Below the pieces are notes generated by a model. It was not told the origin of the DNA. It ran no database searches and was given only the letters and a program-made list of their open reading frames with translations. A stretch of 64,000 nt of DNA. Source: Acidobacteriota bacterium. Lineage in GTDB: Bacteria > Acidobacteriota > Blastocatellia > RBC074. Each line of letters starts with the position of its first letter. Within the stretch, counting starts at the first letter, position 1. Position numbers and translations under genes: made by a program. Of this stretch, positions 1 through 10,829 are shown piece by piece. Where the stretch lies: positions 62,001-126,000 of the forward strand of contig JAFDVI010000022.1 in NCBI GenBank assembly GCA_018269055.1, written 5' to 3'.

Positions 1-1083
1 TTCTCCGAAGCGTTCATCTTCGACGACAACGTCCAATTCCCAGTTGGTGATCCAGCTTGCCAAATTCAGATTTGACGAACCTACACGCGCCCAATGGCCG
101 TCGGCGACGGCTGTTTTGGCGTGAATCATTGGGCCGTTCCATTCGTAAACGCGAACGCCTGCTTCCAGCAACGGGCGATATCCTGAACGCGACAACGCGC
201 GCATGACGGGCAAATCAGTCGCTTGCGGAACCAGCAGGCGAACGTCAACGCCATCCATTGCTGCGGCTCTGAGCGATTGCACATAGGGCGATGTGCCCGC
301 GAAGTACGCATCCGTCAACCACAAACTTTCCTTGGCTGCCGCCGCAATCATTTGATCCAGGCGATACAGCCCTGCGCTGTTGGGAATGCTGGCGACAACG
401 CGCAAATTCGTGTCTCCCGCAGGCGGCAATGCTTCAGATGGGATCATCGCTTCTTCCGGCAATGGCGTTCCGGATTCGGCCCAGGTTTGCGCAAATGCGT
501 GTTCCAATTCGGCAACAGCCGGGCCGATGACTTTGACACCTGTGTCTCGCCACGGTTCGATGCCTTTTTCCGGTTCGCCAACCCACATCTGGCCAACGCA
601 CAATCCCGCGACAAAGCCGATCTTGCCGTCCACCGTCAGCAACTTGCGATGATCCCGCCCAAGCCAGGCCAGCGGGCTGACGAAACTTGGCGGATTGAAA
701 CAGCGAACTTCCACGCCAGCGTGTTTCAACGCCCGCCAGAATTTATTGGAAGTTGCCGTCAGCCCCCCGGCCCAATCGTAAATCAATCGAACGGTGACGC
801 CTGCGCGCGCCTTTTCCACTAACGCCTCGGCAAAAAGTTGGCCCTGTTCGTCTTCGTGGATGATGTAGCTTTCAAAGTGGATCGTTCGTTCGGCGGAATG
901 AATTGCTTCCAGCCAGGCGGGATAATTCTCGCTCGCATTTTTCAGCAGGTCTACGCGATTTCCCGCAATGAGTGGCGCGCCAGCCGTACGCGCAAATGCC
1001 TGATTGGCCAGAATGCGAAACGACGAAAGCCGTGAAGATTTTGGTTGACTGATGGTTGTGGATGCCTGTTTTGCGTCTTTCAT
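1..1083 (-). CDS. Phospholipase D / cardiolipin synthase-like protein (3' end cut by window edge)
   Basis: Two HKD phosphodiesterase motifs are readable on the minus strand: HxKx4D at residues 145-152 ([11 protein letters not shown]) and again at 321-328 ([11 protein letters not shown]), followed by the GSSNLN signature. This is the arrangement of the PLD superfamily, where the two motifs form one active site that transfers or hydrolyses phosphatidyl groups; cardiolipin synthase is the commonest bacterial role. The ATG at 1083 gives a 361-codon open frame that runs off the left edge. No membrane helix or signal peptide is obvious in the visible part. No strong ribosome site precedes the ATG, so the start is uncertain. 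The family is confident; the substrate is not. Confidence 0.85.
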   Translation of the reverse strand, partial: MKDAKQASTTISQPKSSRLSSFRILANQAFARTAGAPLIAGNRVDLLKNASENYPAWLEAIHSAERTIHFESYIIHEDEQGQLFAEALVEKARAGVTVRLIYDWAGGLTATSNKFWRALKHAGVEVRCFNPPSFVSPLAWLGRDHRKLLTVDGKIGFVAGLCVGQMWVGEPEKGIEPWRDTGVKVIGPAVAELEHAFAQTWAESGTPLPEEAMIPSEALPPAGDTNLRVVASIPNSAGLYRLDQMIAAAAKESLWLTDAYFAGTSPYVQSLRAAAMDGVDVRLLVPQATDLPVMRALSRSGYRPLLEAGVRVYEWNGPMIHAKTAVADGHWARVGSSNLNLASWITNWELDVVVEDERFGE

Positions 1084-1236
1084 AGTGCTTGCTATTTTGC
1101 ACAAACCGCTTACAAGCAAAATTTGAACATTGCCAGGCGTGCAACGCAACCGCGCAGTCAGAATCTCACAAAGCCAAAATTTTGCTGATGTCATCGGCGA
1201 CTGTTAAGCTGTGGCGCAGGAGAAGGAATCATCAAT

Positions 1237-2925
1237 ATGCCGCTGCTCATCAGTCCGAAGGACACACATCTTCACCGGTACAGACAAATCGCCGAAACGC
1301 TGGTCAAACATGGATTTGGCTTTTTGCTGGGCATTCTGGGACTGGATCGCTTTGTGCCGTTTCAGCGCGAATCTTCCGGTGTAGCGTCGAACAATCAATC
1401 GCTGACTCCGCCGCAACACATTCGTTGCGCGTTGGAAGAACTCGGCGCGACGTTCATCAAACTTGGCCAACTGCTTTCGACCCGACCTGATTTGTTGCCG
1501 CCGGAATACCTGCTGGAACTGGCCAAGTTGCAGGATGAAGCGCCGCCCTTTGATTCCGACTTGGCGATTGAAGTCGTAGAGTCCGAGCTTAATCAGTCCA
1601 TTCGCGAAGTCTTTGCCGAGTTTGATCGGCAACCGCTGGCCGCAGCTTCGATTGGCCAGGTGCATGCGGCGCGGTTGCTGGATGGCCGCGAAGTCATCGT
1701 CAAAATTCGTCGCCCCAATGTGGTGGATCAGGTTGAAGAAGACCTGGAGATTTTGCAGAACCTGGCTGCCGCCGCGAATCGGCGCTGGGAATTTGCCAAA
1801 CGCTATGACCTACTGGGGTTGATGCAGGAATTCGCGCTGACCTTGCGCGCCGAACTCGATTACATTCGCGAAGGCCAGAACGCCGACCGCTTTGCCGCCA
1901 ACTTCACGGCGGACAAAACAGTGCACATTCCGCAAGTGCACTGGGATACCACGACTTCACGCATTTTGACGCAGGAACGCATTCACGGCGTGAAAGTCAG
2001 TGAGTTGAGCGCCCTCGATGAATTCGGTGTCAATCGAACCGAACTGGCAGAACGCGGAACTCAAGCCATTTTGAAGATGATCTTTGAAGACGGCTTTTTC
2101 CACGCTGACCTTCATCCGGGGAATTTCTTTGTCGAACCCGATGGCCGCTTCGGCTTGGTGGATTTCGGCATGGTCGGCGTGGTGGATGAACGAACGCAGG
2201 ATTATCTGGCGAATCTGATTTTGGGGTTAACCCGGCAGGATTACGACCGTTTGACGGACGCCGTGTTGGAGCTGGAAGTCGTCAAACATCGCGTGGATCG
2301 AAATGAATTGCGCCGCGATCTGGAACATCTGATCAAACCGTATTTCGGTCTGTCGCTCGGTGAGGTCAGAATGGCGCCGCTGTTCAACGAAACCTTTGCC
2401 ATCATACGATTGCACAAACTGCACATCCCGCCGCATCTGGCGCTGTTGGTCAAAACCATCATCATCACCGAAGGTATTGGAACGCGGCTCGACCCTGATT
2501 TTCACCTGACCGAGGTCATCGCGCCGTATGCTGACGAAATGATGCTGCGGCTGTTTTCTCCGCGCCGTTTGGCCAAAAAGCTTGGTCAGGCCAGCCTGGA
2601 TGTTGCGCGGCTGGGCGTTGAAATTCCACAACAGCTTCGCCACATCCTGAACGAAATTGACCGTGGCGGGTTTGAAGTCGGCATGAAACCCGGCAGTTTC
2701 GAGCCGCTGATTGCGCGGTTGGAACGACTGACGAATCGGATGGTTTTGGGCGTCATCGCTTCGGCGTTCATTGTGGGTTTGGCAATTCTGCTTTCGGTAT
2801 TTCGCCCGCCGGGCTGGGAGCGCTGGGCCGGAACGATGTTTGCGATCGGCTTTTTCTTCGCGGTCTTGCTGGGTGTTTATCTTGCGTGGAGCATCCTGCG
2901 ATCAGGCAAATCCAAGGGCGAATAA
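1237..2925 (+). CDS. AarF/UbiB (ABC1/ADCK) family atypical kinase
   Basis: This 562-aa protein carries the UbiB signatures in order: the KLGQ motif at 75-78, the Ala-rich nucleotide loop AAASIGQVHAA, the catalytic HADLHPGNF and the metal-binding VDFGMVG. Two hydrophobic helices close the C-terminus (about 503-523 and 529-550), as in membrane-anchored UbiB proteins. The family is needed for ubiquinone or other prenyl-lipid metabolism, probably as an ATPase-like lipid handler. An AGGAGAAGGAA ribosome site sits before the ATG. It stands alone, ending 28 bases before the promoter of the next gene. The quinone used by this organism is not visible here. Confidence 0.9.
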   Translation: MPLLISPKDTHLHRYRQIAETLVKHGFGFLLGILGLDRFVPFQRESSGVASNNQSLTPPQHIRCALEELGATFIKLGQLLSTRPDLLPPEYLLELAKLQDEAPPFDSDLAIEVVESELNQSIREVFAEFDRQPLAAASIGQVHAARLLDGREVIVKIRRPNVVDQVEEDLEILQNLAAAANRRWEFAKRYDLLGLMQEFALTLRAELDYIREGQNADRFAANFTADKTVHIPQVHWDTTTSRILTQERIHGVKVSELSALDEFGVNRTELAERGTQAILKMIFEDGFFHADLHPGNFFVEPDGRFGLVDFGMVGVVDERTQDYLANLILGLTRQDYDRLTDAVLELEVVKHRVDRNELRRDLEHLIKPYFGLSLGEVRMAPLFNETFAIIRLHKLHIPPHLALLVKTIIITEGIGTRLDPDFHLTEVIAPYADEMMLRLFSPRRLAKKLGQASLDVARLGVEIPQQLRHILNEIDRGGFEVGMKPGSFEPLIARLERLTNRMVLGVIASAFIVGLAILLSVFRPPGWERWAGTMFAIGFFFAVLLGVYLAWSILRSGKSKGE

Positions 2926-2953
2926 CTCACTACAGCTTTTAGAAACCAAACGG

Positions 2954-2982
2954 TTGACAAAAACAGCCCCAGTTCCTAACAT
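2954..2982 (+). promoter_or_regulatory. Predicted sigma70 promoter of the sufR-like gene
   Basis: A perfect -35 hexamer TTGACA (2954-2959) is followed by exactly 17 bases and a TAACAT -10 hexamer (2977-2982, 4 of 6 matches). Transcription would start near 2989, one base before the GTG chosen for the downstream regulator, so the message may be leaderless. This is an inference from sequence only. Confidence 0.55.
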
Positions 2983-2989
2983 CCAAACC

Positions 2990-3691
2990 GTGTCAGTAAC
3001 GGCAGCAGAAAACATTCTGAAAGAATCGCGAAGCGCCATTTTGGATTTGCTCAAAATCAATGGCGCGATGAGTGTCGAGCAGTTGGCCGAACGGCTGGAA
3101 GTCTCGAAGGTGTGTGTGCGCCGTCATCTGAGCTTGCTGGAAAGCGACGGGTTGATTGCCTACGAACAGGAGCGGCACGAACGCGGACGCCCACGATTCA
3201 TTTACAGGTTGACGGAAAAGGCGCGCTGTTTCTTCCCGCACATTTACGATGAGTTCGCCAAGGAAGTCCTGGTTCACATCGAACGCCAATTTGGCGACGG
3301 GGCTTTGTTGAAAGTCCTGAGCGCGCGCGCGGATGAGTTGATCGCCCAGTTGCGGGAGCCGTTTGCCGATTTGAGTTTCGATGAACGGGTGAAGGCTTTG
3401 ATTGAAGTGATCAACGTCAAAGGCTATCTGGCGGAAGCGCGGAAAATGAAAGATGGCTCTTACCGCATGCGCCAGCGCAACTGCCCAACCGAAAGCGTCG
3501 CGGTGGCGTATCCGCAAGTTTGTGAAGAAGAGATTCGCGTGTACAGGGAAACTCTGGATTGCGATGTGGTCCGCGAATGTCGTATTGCCGATGGCGCGCA
3601 GCAATGTGAATACCACATCGTTCCGCGCAAGCTGGTACAGATTTCGGAAGGGAAAAAGAAACTACGAATGGCTACGAATGAACACGAATGA
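2990..3691 (+). CDS. SufR-like winged-helix Fe-S repressor
   Basis: The 233-aa product has an N-terminal winged-helix domain (about 15-80, with AERLEVSKVCVRRHLSLLE as recognition region). Its C-terminal region has four cysteines (CPTE, VCEE, DCDVVREC, QCEYH), the arrangement of SufR/DeoR-like repressors that bind an Fe-S cluster and control suf or isc genes. The GTG at 2990 is chosen because it lies immediately downstream of a near-consensus promoter; TTG 2954 is in frame but is the -35 box itself. The last residues (about KLRMATNEHE) are encoded by the left inverted repeat of the GxxExxY cassette, so the native C-terminus may have been replaced. Neighbours (Mrp and an A-type carrier) support an Fe-S role. 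Confidence 0.8.
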   Translation: MSVTAAENILKESRSAILDLLKINGAMSVEQLAERLEVSKVCVRRHLSLLESDGLIAYEQERHERGRPRFIYRLTEKARCFFPHIYDEFAKEVLVHIERQFGDGALLKVLSARADELIAQLREPFADLSFDERVKALIEVINVKGYLAEARKMKDGSYRMRQRNCPTESVAVAYPQVCEEEIRVYRETLDCDVVRECRIADGAQQCEYHIVPRKLVQISEGKKKLRMATNEHE

Positions 3692-4091
3692 GGAAAAAAT
3701 TGTTTATCCTGAGCTTTCCTACCAAATCGTCGGTATGGCGATGGATATTCAAAACCGGCTTGGATCGGGATTTTTGGAGAAAGTGTACGAAAATGCCTTG
3801 AAGGTTTTGTTGTCGCGGGCGGGAATTAAGGCTGAGCAGCAAGCTCCGGTCAAAGTTTATTTTGATGGCATGGTTATTGGCGATTATTACGCGGATATTT
3901 TGGTTGCAGGCAAAATTATTCTGGAGTTGAAGGTTGTTGAAAAGCTGACTGACGTTCATCGCGCACAAACTCTGAACTACTTAAAGGCGACCGGGCTACG
4001 TTTAGCGATTTTGATTAACTTTGGAAAGCAGAGACTGGAACACGAGCGCTACGTCAATTAGAAAACAATTCGTGATTATCCGTGTCTATTC
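3666..4091 (+). repeat. GxxExxY cassette bounded by 24-bp imperfect inverted repeats
   Basis: The left copy 3666-3689 and the reverse complement of the right copy 4068-4091 match at 18 of 24 positions, both built from repeated ACGAAT/CACGAAT words. They enclose almost exactly one gene. The left copy also encodes the last residues of the upstream regulator. This looks like a small insertion module; no target duplication could be identified by eye. Confidence 0.6.
3678..4061 (+). CDS. GxxExxY family protein (PD-(D/E)xK nuclease-like fold)
   Basis: This 127-aa protein shows the defining G-x2-E-x2-Y motif (GFLEKVYENAL, about residues 28-38), and later DYYADILVAGKIILELKVV, whose D...ExK spacing matches the PD-(D/E)xK nuclease core. 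The function of the family is not established; it is widespread, often in several genomic copies. The ATG at 3678 overlaps the end of the upstream regulator by 14 bases. It splits a regulator from its likely Fe-S partner genes and sits between inverted repeats, which suggests a mobile cassette rather than an operon member. Confidence 0.8.
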   Translation: MNTNEEKIVYPELSYQIVGMAMDIQNRLGSGFLEKVYENALKVLLSRAGIKAEQQAPVKVYFDGMVIGDYYADILVAGKIILELKVVEKLTDVHRAQTLNYLKATGLRLAILINFGKQRLEHERYVN

Positions 4092-4115
4092 CTAGTTGAT
4101 TTTGGGATTGAGTCA

Positions 4116-5201
4116 ATGAGCGATCTGATTACTGAAGAAATAGTTCTTAATGCTTTGCGGGCGGTGAAAGACCCAGACCTGCACAAAGATATCGTCACGC
4201 TGAACATGATCCGCGACGTTTCGATTTGCGGCGGCATCGTCAGCTTTCGATTCGTATTGACCACGCCGGCTTGCCCAGTGCGCGATCAATTGAAGTTTGA
4301 AGCCGAGAAAACTGTCATGGCGATTCCGGGCGTGGAGCGCGTGGAAGTCAAAATGGACGCAGAAGTTCCGAAAGCCCGCGGCTCGTTGGATAAAGTCGAA
4401 ATTGCCGGAATCAATCACATTATCGCGGTGACTTCCGGCAAAGGCGGTGTAGGCAAATCCACTGTCGCAGTGAATTTGGCAGTTTCATTGAGCTTGATGG
4501 GTGCTCGCGTGGGCATTGTAGATACAGATATTTATGGCCCGAATGTGCCGATCATGATGGGCGGACGTGATATGCCAATGGTGCGCGGCGAGAAAATCGT
4601 TCCCCCGGTATATCACGGCGTCAAAACCATGAGCATCGGTTTGCTGAATCCCGGCGATAAAGCCGTCGTCTGGCGTGGGCCGATGCTGACTTCGGCAGTG
4701 TCGCAGTTTCTGCGGCAGGTGGAATGGGGCGAGTTGGATTATCTGGTGGTTGACATGCCGCCCGGAACCGGTGACGTGCAATTGAGTTTAGCGCAGATGG
4801 TTTCCATCGCCGGAGCCGTACTGGTGACGACACCGCAAGAAGTTGCGCTGAGCGATGTTCGCAAGGCTTACAATATGTTCGAGCAGTTGAACGTGCCGAT
4901 GCTGGGCGTGGTTGAAAACATGAGCTATTTCGAGTGCGCGCACGGCGAAAAGTATTTCATCTTTGGTAATGGCGGCGGCGAAGCGCTGGCGGGGAACTTC
5001 GACATTCCGTTTCTGGGCGCGGTTCCGATTGCCGTCAGCATTCGTGAAGGCGGCGATCTGGGCGTTCCGATTGTCATCAGTCAGCCAGATAGTCCGCAAG
5101 CCAAAGCCTTTAACCAGGTTGCGCAAAACATCGCGGCTCAGGTCAGCATTGCGGCGATCAAAGCGAACAAGGCGCTGCCGGTTTTGAATTTGAAAAAATA
5201 G
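4116..5201 (+). CDS. Mrp/ApbC (NBP35-type) Fe-S cluster carrier ATPase
   Basis: The 361-aa protein begins with a DUF59/MIP18-like domain (residues 1-90, with TPACPVRDQL) followed by a deviant Walker A GKGGVGKST (about 108-116), a switch DTDIYGPN and the VVDMPPGTGD motif. These define Mrp/ApbC scaffolds, which carry a 4Fe-4S cluster between dimer subunits and deliver it to apo-proteins. The usual C-terminal CxxC is here C-A-H-G (in YFECAHGEKYFIFG), so only one of the two bridging cysteines remains; cysteine-poor Mrp variants exist. The A-type carrier follows 136 bases downstream, consistent with joint Fe-S delivery. Confidence 0.92.
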   Translation: MSDLITEEIVLNALRAVKDPDLHKDIVTLNMIRDVSICGGIVSFRFVLTTPACPVRDQLKFEAEKTVMAIPGVERVEVKMDAEVPKARGSLDKVEIAGINHIIAVTSGKGGVGKSTVAVNLAVSLSLMGARVGIVDTDIYGPNVPIMMGGRDMPMVRGEKIVPPVYHGVKTMSIGLLNPGDKAVVWRGPMLTSAVSQFLRQVEWGELDYLVVDMPPGTGDVQLSLAQMVSIAGAVLVTTPQEVALSDVRKAYNMFEQLNVPMLGVVENMSYFECAHGEKYFIFGNGGGEALAGNFDIPFLGAVPIAVSIREGGDLGVPIVISQPDSPQAKAFNQVAQNIAAQVSIAAIKANKALPVLNLKK

Positions 5202-5337
5202 TTTGATGCTGTTTTTAACTGTCGTTATCCTTGAATGGCGTGCTTTTTGAAAAGGCCGAGAGTATTGATAACGCGATCATCTTTAACTTTCCGACGGGCG
5301 GTATGCCCGCCGGGTTCTTCAAAAGGAGAATACAACT

Positions 5338-5667
5338 ATGAATCTGACTTTAACTGAAACTGCGGTTGGTGAAGTGAAAAAGTTCATCGAGGCTGAAAAC
5401 GTTGGCGTGGACGGCGGATTGCGCGTGCGTGTGGTTCCAGGGGGGTGTTCCGGATTTCAGTACGGCATGAACATCGAAGAAGCGCCTCAAGCCAACGACG
5501 AAGTCGTGGAAGCTTCGGGTTTGCGCGTGTTCGTGGATATGTTCAGCGCCCAATATCTGGAAAACGTGCAAATTGATTATGTCAACAGCGTGATGGGATC
5601 AGGTTTCACCTTCAACAACCCGAATGCTTCAGGCGGTTGTGGTTGCGGTAGTTCGTTTTCCGCGTAA
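5338..5667 (+). CDS. A-type Fe-S carrier (IscA/SufA/ErpA family)
   Basis: At 109 aa this has the normal family length. The three conserved cysteines are present: one in GGCSGFQYGM (about residue 38) and the CGCG pair near the C-terminus (GGCGCGSSFS). Such proteins hold a 2Fe-2S or 4Fe-4S cluster and pass it to targets; ErpA members are essential in aerobes. An AAGGAG site stands before the ATG. A hairpin with a T-rich tail follows directly. I cannot separate ErpA from IscA/SufA by sequence alone. Confidence 0.92.
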   Translation: MNLTLTETAVGEVKKFIEAENVGVDGGLRVRVVPGGCSGFQYGMNIEEAPQANDEVVEASGLRVFVDMFSAQYLENVQIDYVNSVMGSGFTFNNPNASGGCGCGSSFSA

Positions 5668-5686
5668 CTTTCTGATCGGGATTGAG

Positions 5687-5733
5687 AAGCGGCTTTTGGT
5701 GCTTTTTGAGCATCAAGAGTCGCTTTCTTTTAC
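5687..5733 (+). terminator. Rho-independent terminator after the A-type carrier gene
   Basis: The arms AAGCGGCTTTTGGTGC (5687-5702) and GCATCAAGAGTCGCTT (5710-5725) pair along their length with a few G-U or mismatched positions, around a short T-rich loop, and are followed by the pyrimidine-rich TCTTTTACCTTT. Confidence 0.6.
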
Positions 5734-5770
5734 CTTTGATCTTATCAGTAATTATTCCTATTATTGATTA

Positions 5771-5799
5771 TTGACAGTCTGGGAATGGGTGAATAAGAT
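5771..5799 (+). promoter_or_regulatory. Predicted sigma70 promoter of the fur/perR-type gene
   Basis: TTGACA (5771-5776), 17 bases, then TAAGAT (5794-5799). The AT-rich run 5749-5773 just upstream, with repeated ATTATT-like hexamers, resembles loosely a Fur/Per box and overlaps the -35 region, as expected for autoregulation. The promoter lies inside the longest possible open frame (TTG at 5771), which argues that translation starts further downstream. Confidence 0.5.
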
Positions 5800-5815
5800 G
5801 TCACTGTATCCGCCG

Positions 5816-6250
5816 ATGAATTTACGAAACACAAAACAACGTCAGGCGATCCTTGATGCCATTGAGGCTCACGGTGGCCATTTGACGGCTGAAGAGGTTT
5901 ACAAAATTGTCAAACGCCGTCATCCGCGCCTGAGTCTCGGTACTGTTTACCGCAATTTGCGAGTACTGGCCGGGCAGGGTGCTGTGCGCGAACTCGATTT
6001 CGGAATGGCCATTACTTATTTTGAGACGACCAAAGACGCTCATTATCATTTGGTTTGCAAGGTATGCGGTGGAATCGTTGACGTCGAAATAGAGCTGGAA
6101 AAGAAATTGATGGCGCTGGTCGAACAGGCCAAAACCATTGGTGGATTTCAGATCGAAGAGCACAGGCTTGATTTTGTCGGTGTTTGCGAACAGTGCCAGG
6201 TCAAACCTGCGCGAACTGCCAAACGCGTTCGCACGCTCAAGGCGCGGTAA
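5816..6250 (+). CDS. Fur-family metalloregulator, probably PerR-type
   Basis: The 144-aa product has the Fur winged helix (LRNTKQRQAILDAI..., recognition helix SLGTVYRNLRVL) and a C-terminal dimer domain with HYHLVCKVCGG and CEQC, the two CxxC pairs that bind the structural zinc. ATG 5816 is preferred because upstream starts (TTG 5771, ATG 5798) overlap the predicted promoter and because PerR proteins typically begin only a few residues before the KQR motif. Rubrerythrin follows 36 bases downstream and KatG lies beyond, both typical PerR targets. This points to peroxide sensing rather than iron uptake, but the metal site cannot be decided by eye. Confidence 0.85.
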   Translation: MNLRNTKQRQAILDAIEAHGGHLTAEEVYKIVKRRHPRLSLGTVYRNLRVLAGQGAVRELDFGMAITYFETTKDAHYHLVCKVCGGIVDVEIELEKKLMALVEQAKTIGGFQIEEHRLDFVGVCEQCQVKPARTAKRVRTLKAR

Positions 6251-6286
6251 GCCTTTCCTTTTTGTTTTTATATCTGGAGAAACTAC

Positions 6287-6706
6287 ATGCTCACGCTAGA
6301 AGGCTCGAAGACGCACGAGAATCTGGTCAAAGCGTTTGCCGGTGAATCACAAGCGAATCGCCGTTATCTGTATTTTGCCCGCCAGGCCGACATTGAAGGC
6401 TATTCCGATGTCGCGGGTCTTTTCCGGGACACAGCCGAAGGAGAAGCCGGGCATGCCTACGGGCATCTGGATTTTTTGAAGGAAATTGGCGATCCGGTTA
6501 CCGGGCAGCCTTTTGGGAATACTCATGAGAATTTGAAATCGGCCATTGCCAGTGAAACTTACGAATACACGGAAATGTATCCCGGCTTTGCTCGCATCGC
6601 GCGCGAAGAAGGGTTTGATGAAATTGCAGAGTGGTTTGAGACTTTGGCGCGCGCAGAACGTTCGCACGCCGGACGATTTCAAAAAGGTCTCGATTCAGTC
6701 AGTTAA
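6287..6706 (+). CDS. Rubrerythrin, di-iron domain only
   Basis: This 139-aa ferritin-like protein contains both halves of the di-iron four-helix bundle: E in [19 protein letters not shown] and ExxH in [12 protein letters not shown], then E in [14 protein letters not shown] and ExxH in [11 protein letters not shown]. Rubrerythrins reduce hydrogen peroxide. The usual C-terminal rubredoxin domain with two CxxC motifs is absent, so this is the shorter erythrin/sulerythrin-like form and needs a separate electron donor. It follows the Fur-type regulator closely with a good GGAG site, so co-transcription and peroxide control are likely. Confidence 0.92.
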   Translation: MLTLEGSKTHENLVKAFAGESQANRRYLYFARQADIEGYSDVAGLFRDTAEGEAGHAYGHLDFLKEIGDPVTGQPFGNTHENLKSAIASETYEYTEMYPGFARIAREEGFDEIAEWFETLARAERSHAGRFQKGLDSVS

Positions 6707-9335
<2,629 letters not shown>

Positions 9336-9342
9336 ATCTGAG

Positions 9343-9377
9343 GCAGGACGCGCTTCCAAATATAATGCGCGTCCTGC
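9343..9377 (+). terminator. Hairpin after katG
   Basis: An 11-bp perfect stem (GCAGGACGCGC at 9343-9353 with its complement at 9367-9377) and a 13-base loop start 8 bases after the stop. No T-run follows, so it may stabilise the transcript rather than terminate it. The remaining 250 bases to the next gene contain no gene that I can support. Confidence 0.5.
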
Positions 9378-9628
9378 TGATATTGTGGTTAGTCGTCGGT
9401 TACTGGTTATCAGCCGATTACCAACCACCCTTTCCCAATACCAATCAACAATCTCACCTTGCCGCTTACGCTGACTTTCGATATAACACCTCTGCAATCC
9501 TGAAATTCCAATCAAAGCTGACATTGCTGATTTGTGGCGCAATCTTCACTTGATCACATTGCGCTGAACATAAAATAGAAACTGCTCGCGCAGGCCGAAG
9601 GTTTGCGCCGACAACCACAGGAGCGAGT

Positions 9629-10732
9629 ATGATTATTGCGAATTGGCAACGCTGGATGACCAGAGTTTTGTTTGTTTGCTTTGCGGCTTTTGCTGCCTTT
9701 GCAATGGCTTGCGAGAACAAGCCTGCCGAACCTGTTTCGACCTATACACCGGAAATTTTACCGATCCCGGCGGGGCTGGAAAAGTTGGAGCCGATGGCGA
9801 TTCCTTCCAGTAATCCCATGACGCCGGAAAAAGTGGCGTTGGGGCGCCAGCTCTTTTTCGACAAACGATTGAGCGTGGATGGTTCACGTTCGTGTTATTC
9901 CTGCCATGTGTGCGATCACGGATTGACCGATGGATTGCCGAAAGCCATTGGCGCGGCAAACAAACAGTTGACACGCAGCAGCCCGACGCTGTGGAATGTT
10001 GGCTATTACAAAGAACTGTATTGGGATGGCCGTAGCAAATCGCTCGAAGCGCAGGGTAAAGCCGCTTGGCAAGGCGGCAACATGGGCGCGAAAGATCACG
10101 AAACGGAGATTATCGCCAAGATCAACGGCATTGCCGGTTACAAGGCTCAATTCCAAAAGGTGTTCGGGAAAGAGGCTGACCAGGACAACATTTTCCAGGC
10201 CATCTCTGCTTATGAGCGGACGCTCGTCAACGGGAACGATGAAACTCCATTCGACCGTTGGCAGGTCAAAGGCGACCAAACTGCCGTTTCCGACCAAGTC
10301 AAACGCGGTTACGAAGTGTTCAAATCGGCCAACTGCAACAAATGCCACGACGGGCATTTGTTTACCGATATGCAATACCACAACGTCGGCATCGGCATGG
10401 ACGCGCCCGAAGACAAGCTGGACAAAGGCCGTTTCGCATCGTTGAAAGAGTTGAAAGACGATGATCCGGAAAAACTTAAATGGATTGGCGCATTCAAAAC
10501 GCCGACCTTGCGCGATGTCGCCAAATCAGGTCCGTACTTCCACGATGGCAGCGCCGCTACGCTGGAAGAGGCCGTGGACATCATGGTTGGTGGTGGCAAA
10601 CCCAATAAGTATTTGGACAAGGCCAACTTGAAGAAAGCCAATCTGACGCCGGCCCAGAAAGAAGATTTGATCGCTTTCTTGAAATCGTTGAGTACGGACA
10701 AGTGCAATGTGACCGAACCGAAGCTGCCATAA
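9629..10732 (+). CDS. Di-haem cytochrome c peroxidase (MauG/CcpA family), lipoprotein
   Basis: The 367-aa protein has two CxxCH haem motifs (C89-x2-C92-H, and NCNKCHDGH about residue 235) with the family sequence LGRQLFFDKRLSVDG ahead of the first and PTLRDVAKSGPYFHDGS before the C-terminus. Bacterial cytochrome c peroxidases reduce hydrogen peroxide with electrons from a small cytochrome or copper protein. The signal sequence ends in a plausible lipobox (AMAC, C28), so it is probably anchored at the periplasmic face of a membrane. An AGGAG site precedes the ATG. Together with exported KatG upstream it suggests extracytoplasmic peroxide removal. MauG-like cofactor synthesis is a less likely alternative. 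Confidence 0.9.
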   Translation: MIIANWQRWMTRVLFVCFAAFAAFAMACENKPAEPVSTYTPEILPIPAGLEKLEPMAIPSSNPMTPEKVALGRQLFFDKRLSVDGSRSCYSCHVCDHGLTDGLPKAIGAANKQLTRSSPTLWNVGYYKELYWDGRSKSLEAQGKAAWQGGNMGAKDHETEIIAKINGIAGYKAQFQKVFGKEADQDNIFQAISAYERTLVNGNDETPFDRWQVKGDQTAVSDQVKRGYEVFKSANCNKCHDGHLFTDMQYHNVGIGMDAPEDKLDKGRFASLKELKDDDPEKLKWIGAFKTPTLRDVAKSGPYFHDGSAATLEEAVDIMVGGGKPNKYLDKANLKKANLTPAQKEDLIAFLKSLSTDKCNVTEPKLP

Positions 10733-10757
10733 GCGCAGGCAAGAGGGGACAGAACTG

Positions 10758-10802
10758 ACAGGATTCGACAGGATGGAACCCATCTTGAAGAATCCTGTTT
10801 TT
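10758..10802 (+). terminator. Terminator-like stem-loop after the peroxidase gene
   Basis: ACAGGATTC (10758-10766) pairs with GAATCCTGT (10790-10798), an inner GATGG/CCATC stem lies in the loop, and a run of five T ends the structure (10798-10802). Repeated ACAGGAT words make it look like a dispersed intergenic repeat that also works as a terminator. Confidence 0.6.
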
Positions 10803-10829
10803 CCGGTAAGGTTAGTCTTGAATCGCAAT

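Noticed and set aside
223-822. Plus-strand open frame of 199 codons
   Set aside because: It is antisense to the phospholipase D-like gene with clear HKD motifs; its protein has no family pattern.
3453-3677. Upstream extension of the GxxExxY frame
   Set aside because: It overlaps the sufR-like gene, carries no family similarity, and GxxExxY proteins start near the MNTNE segment.
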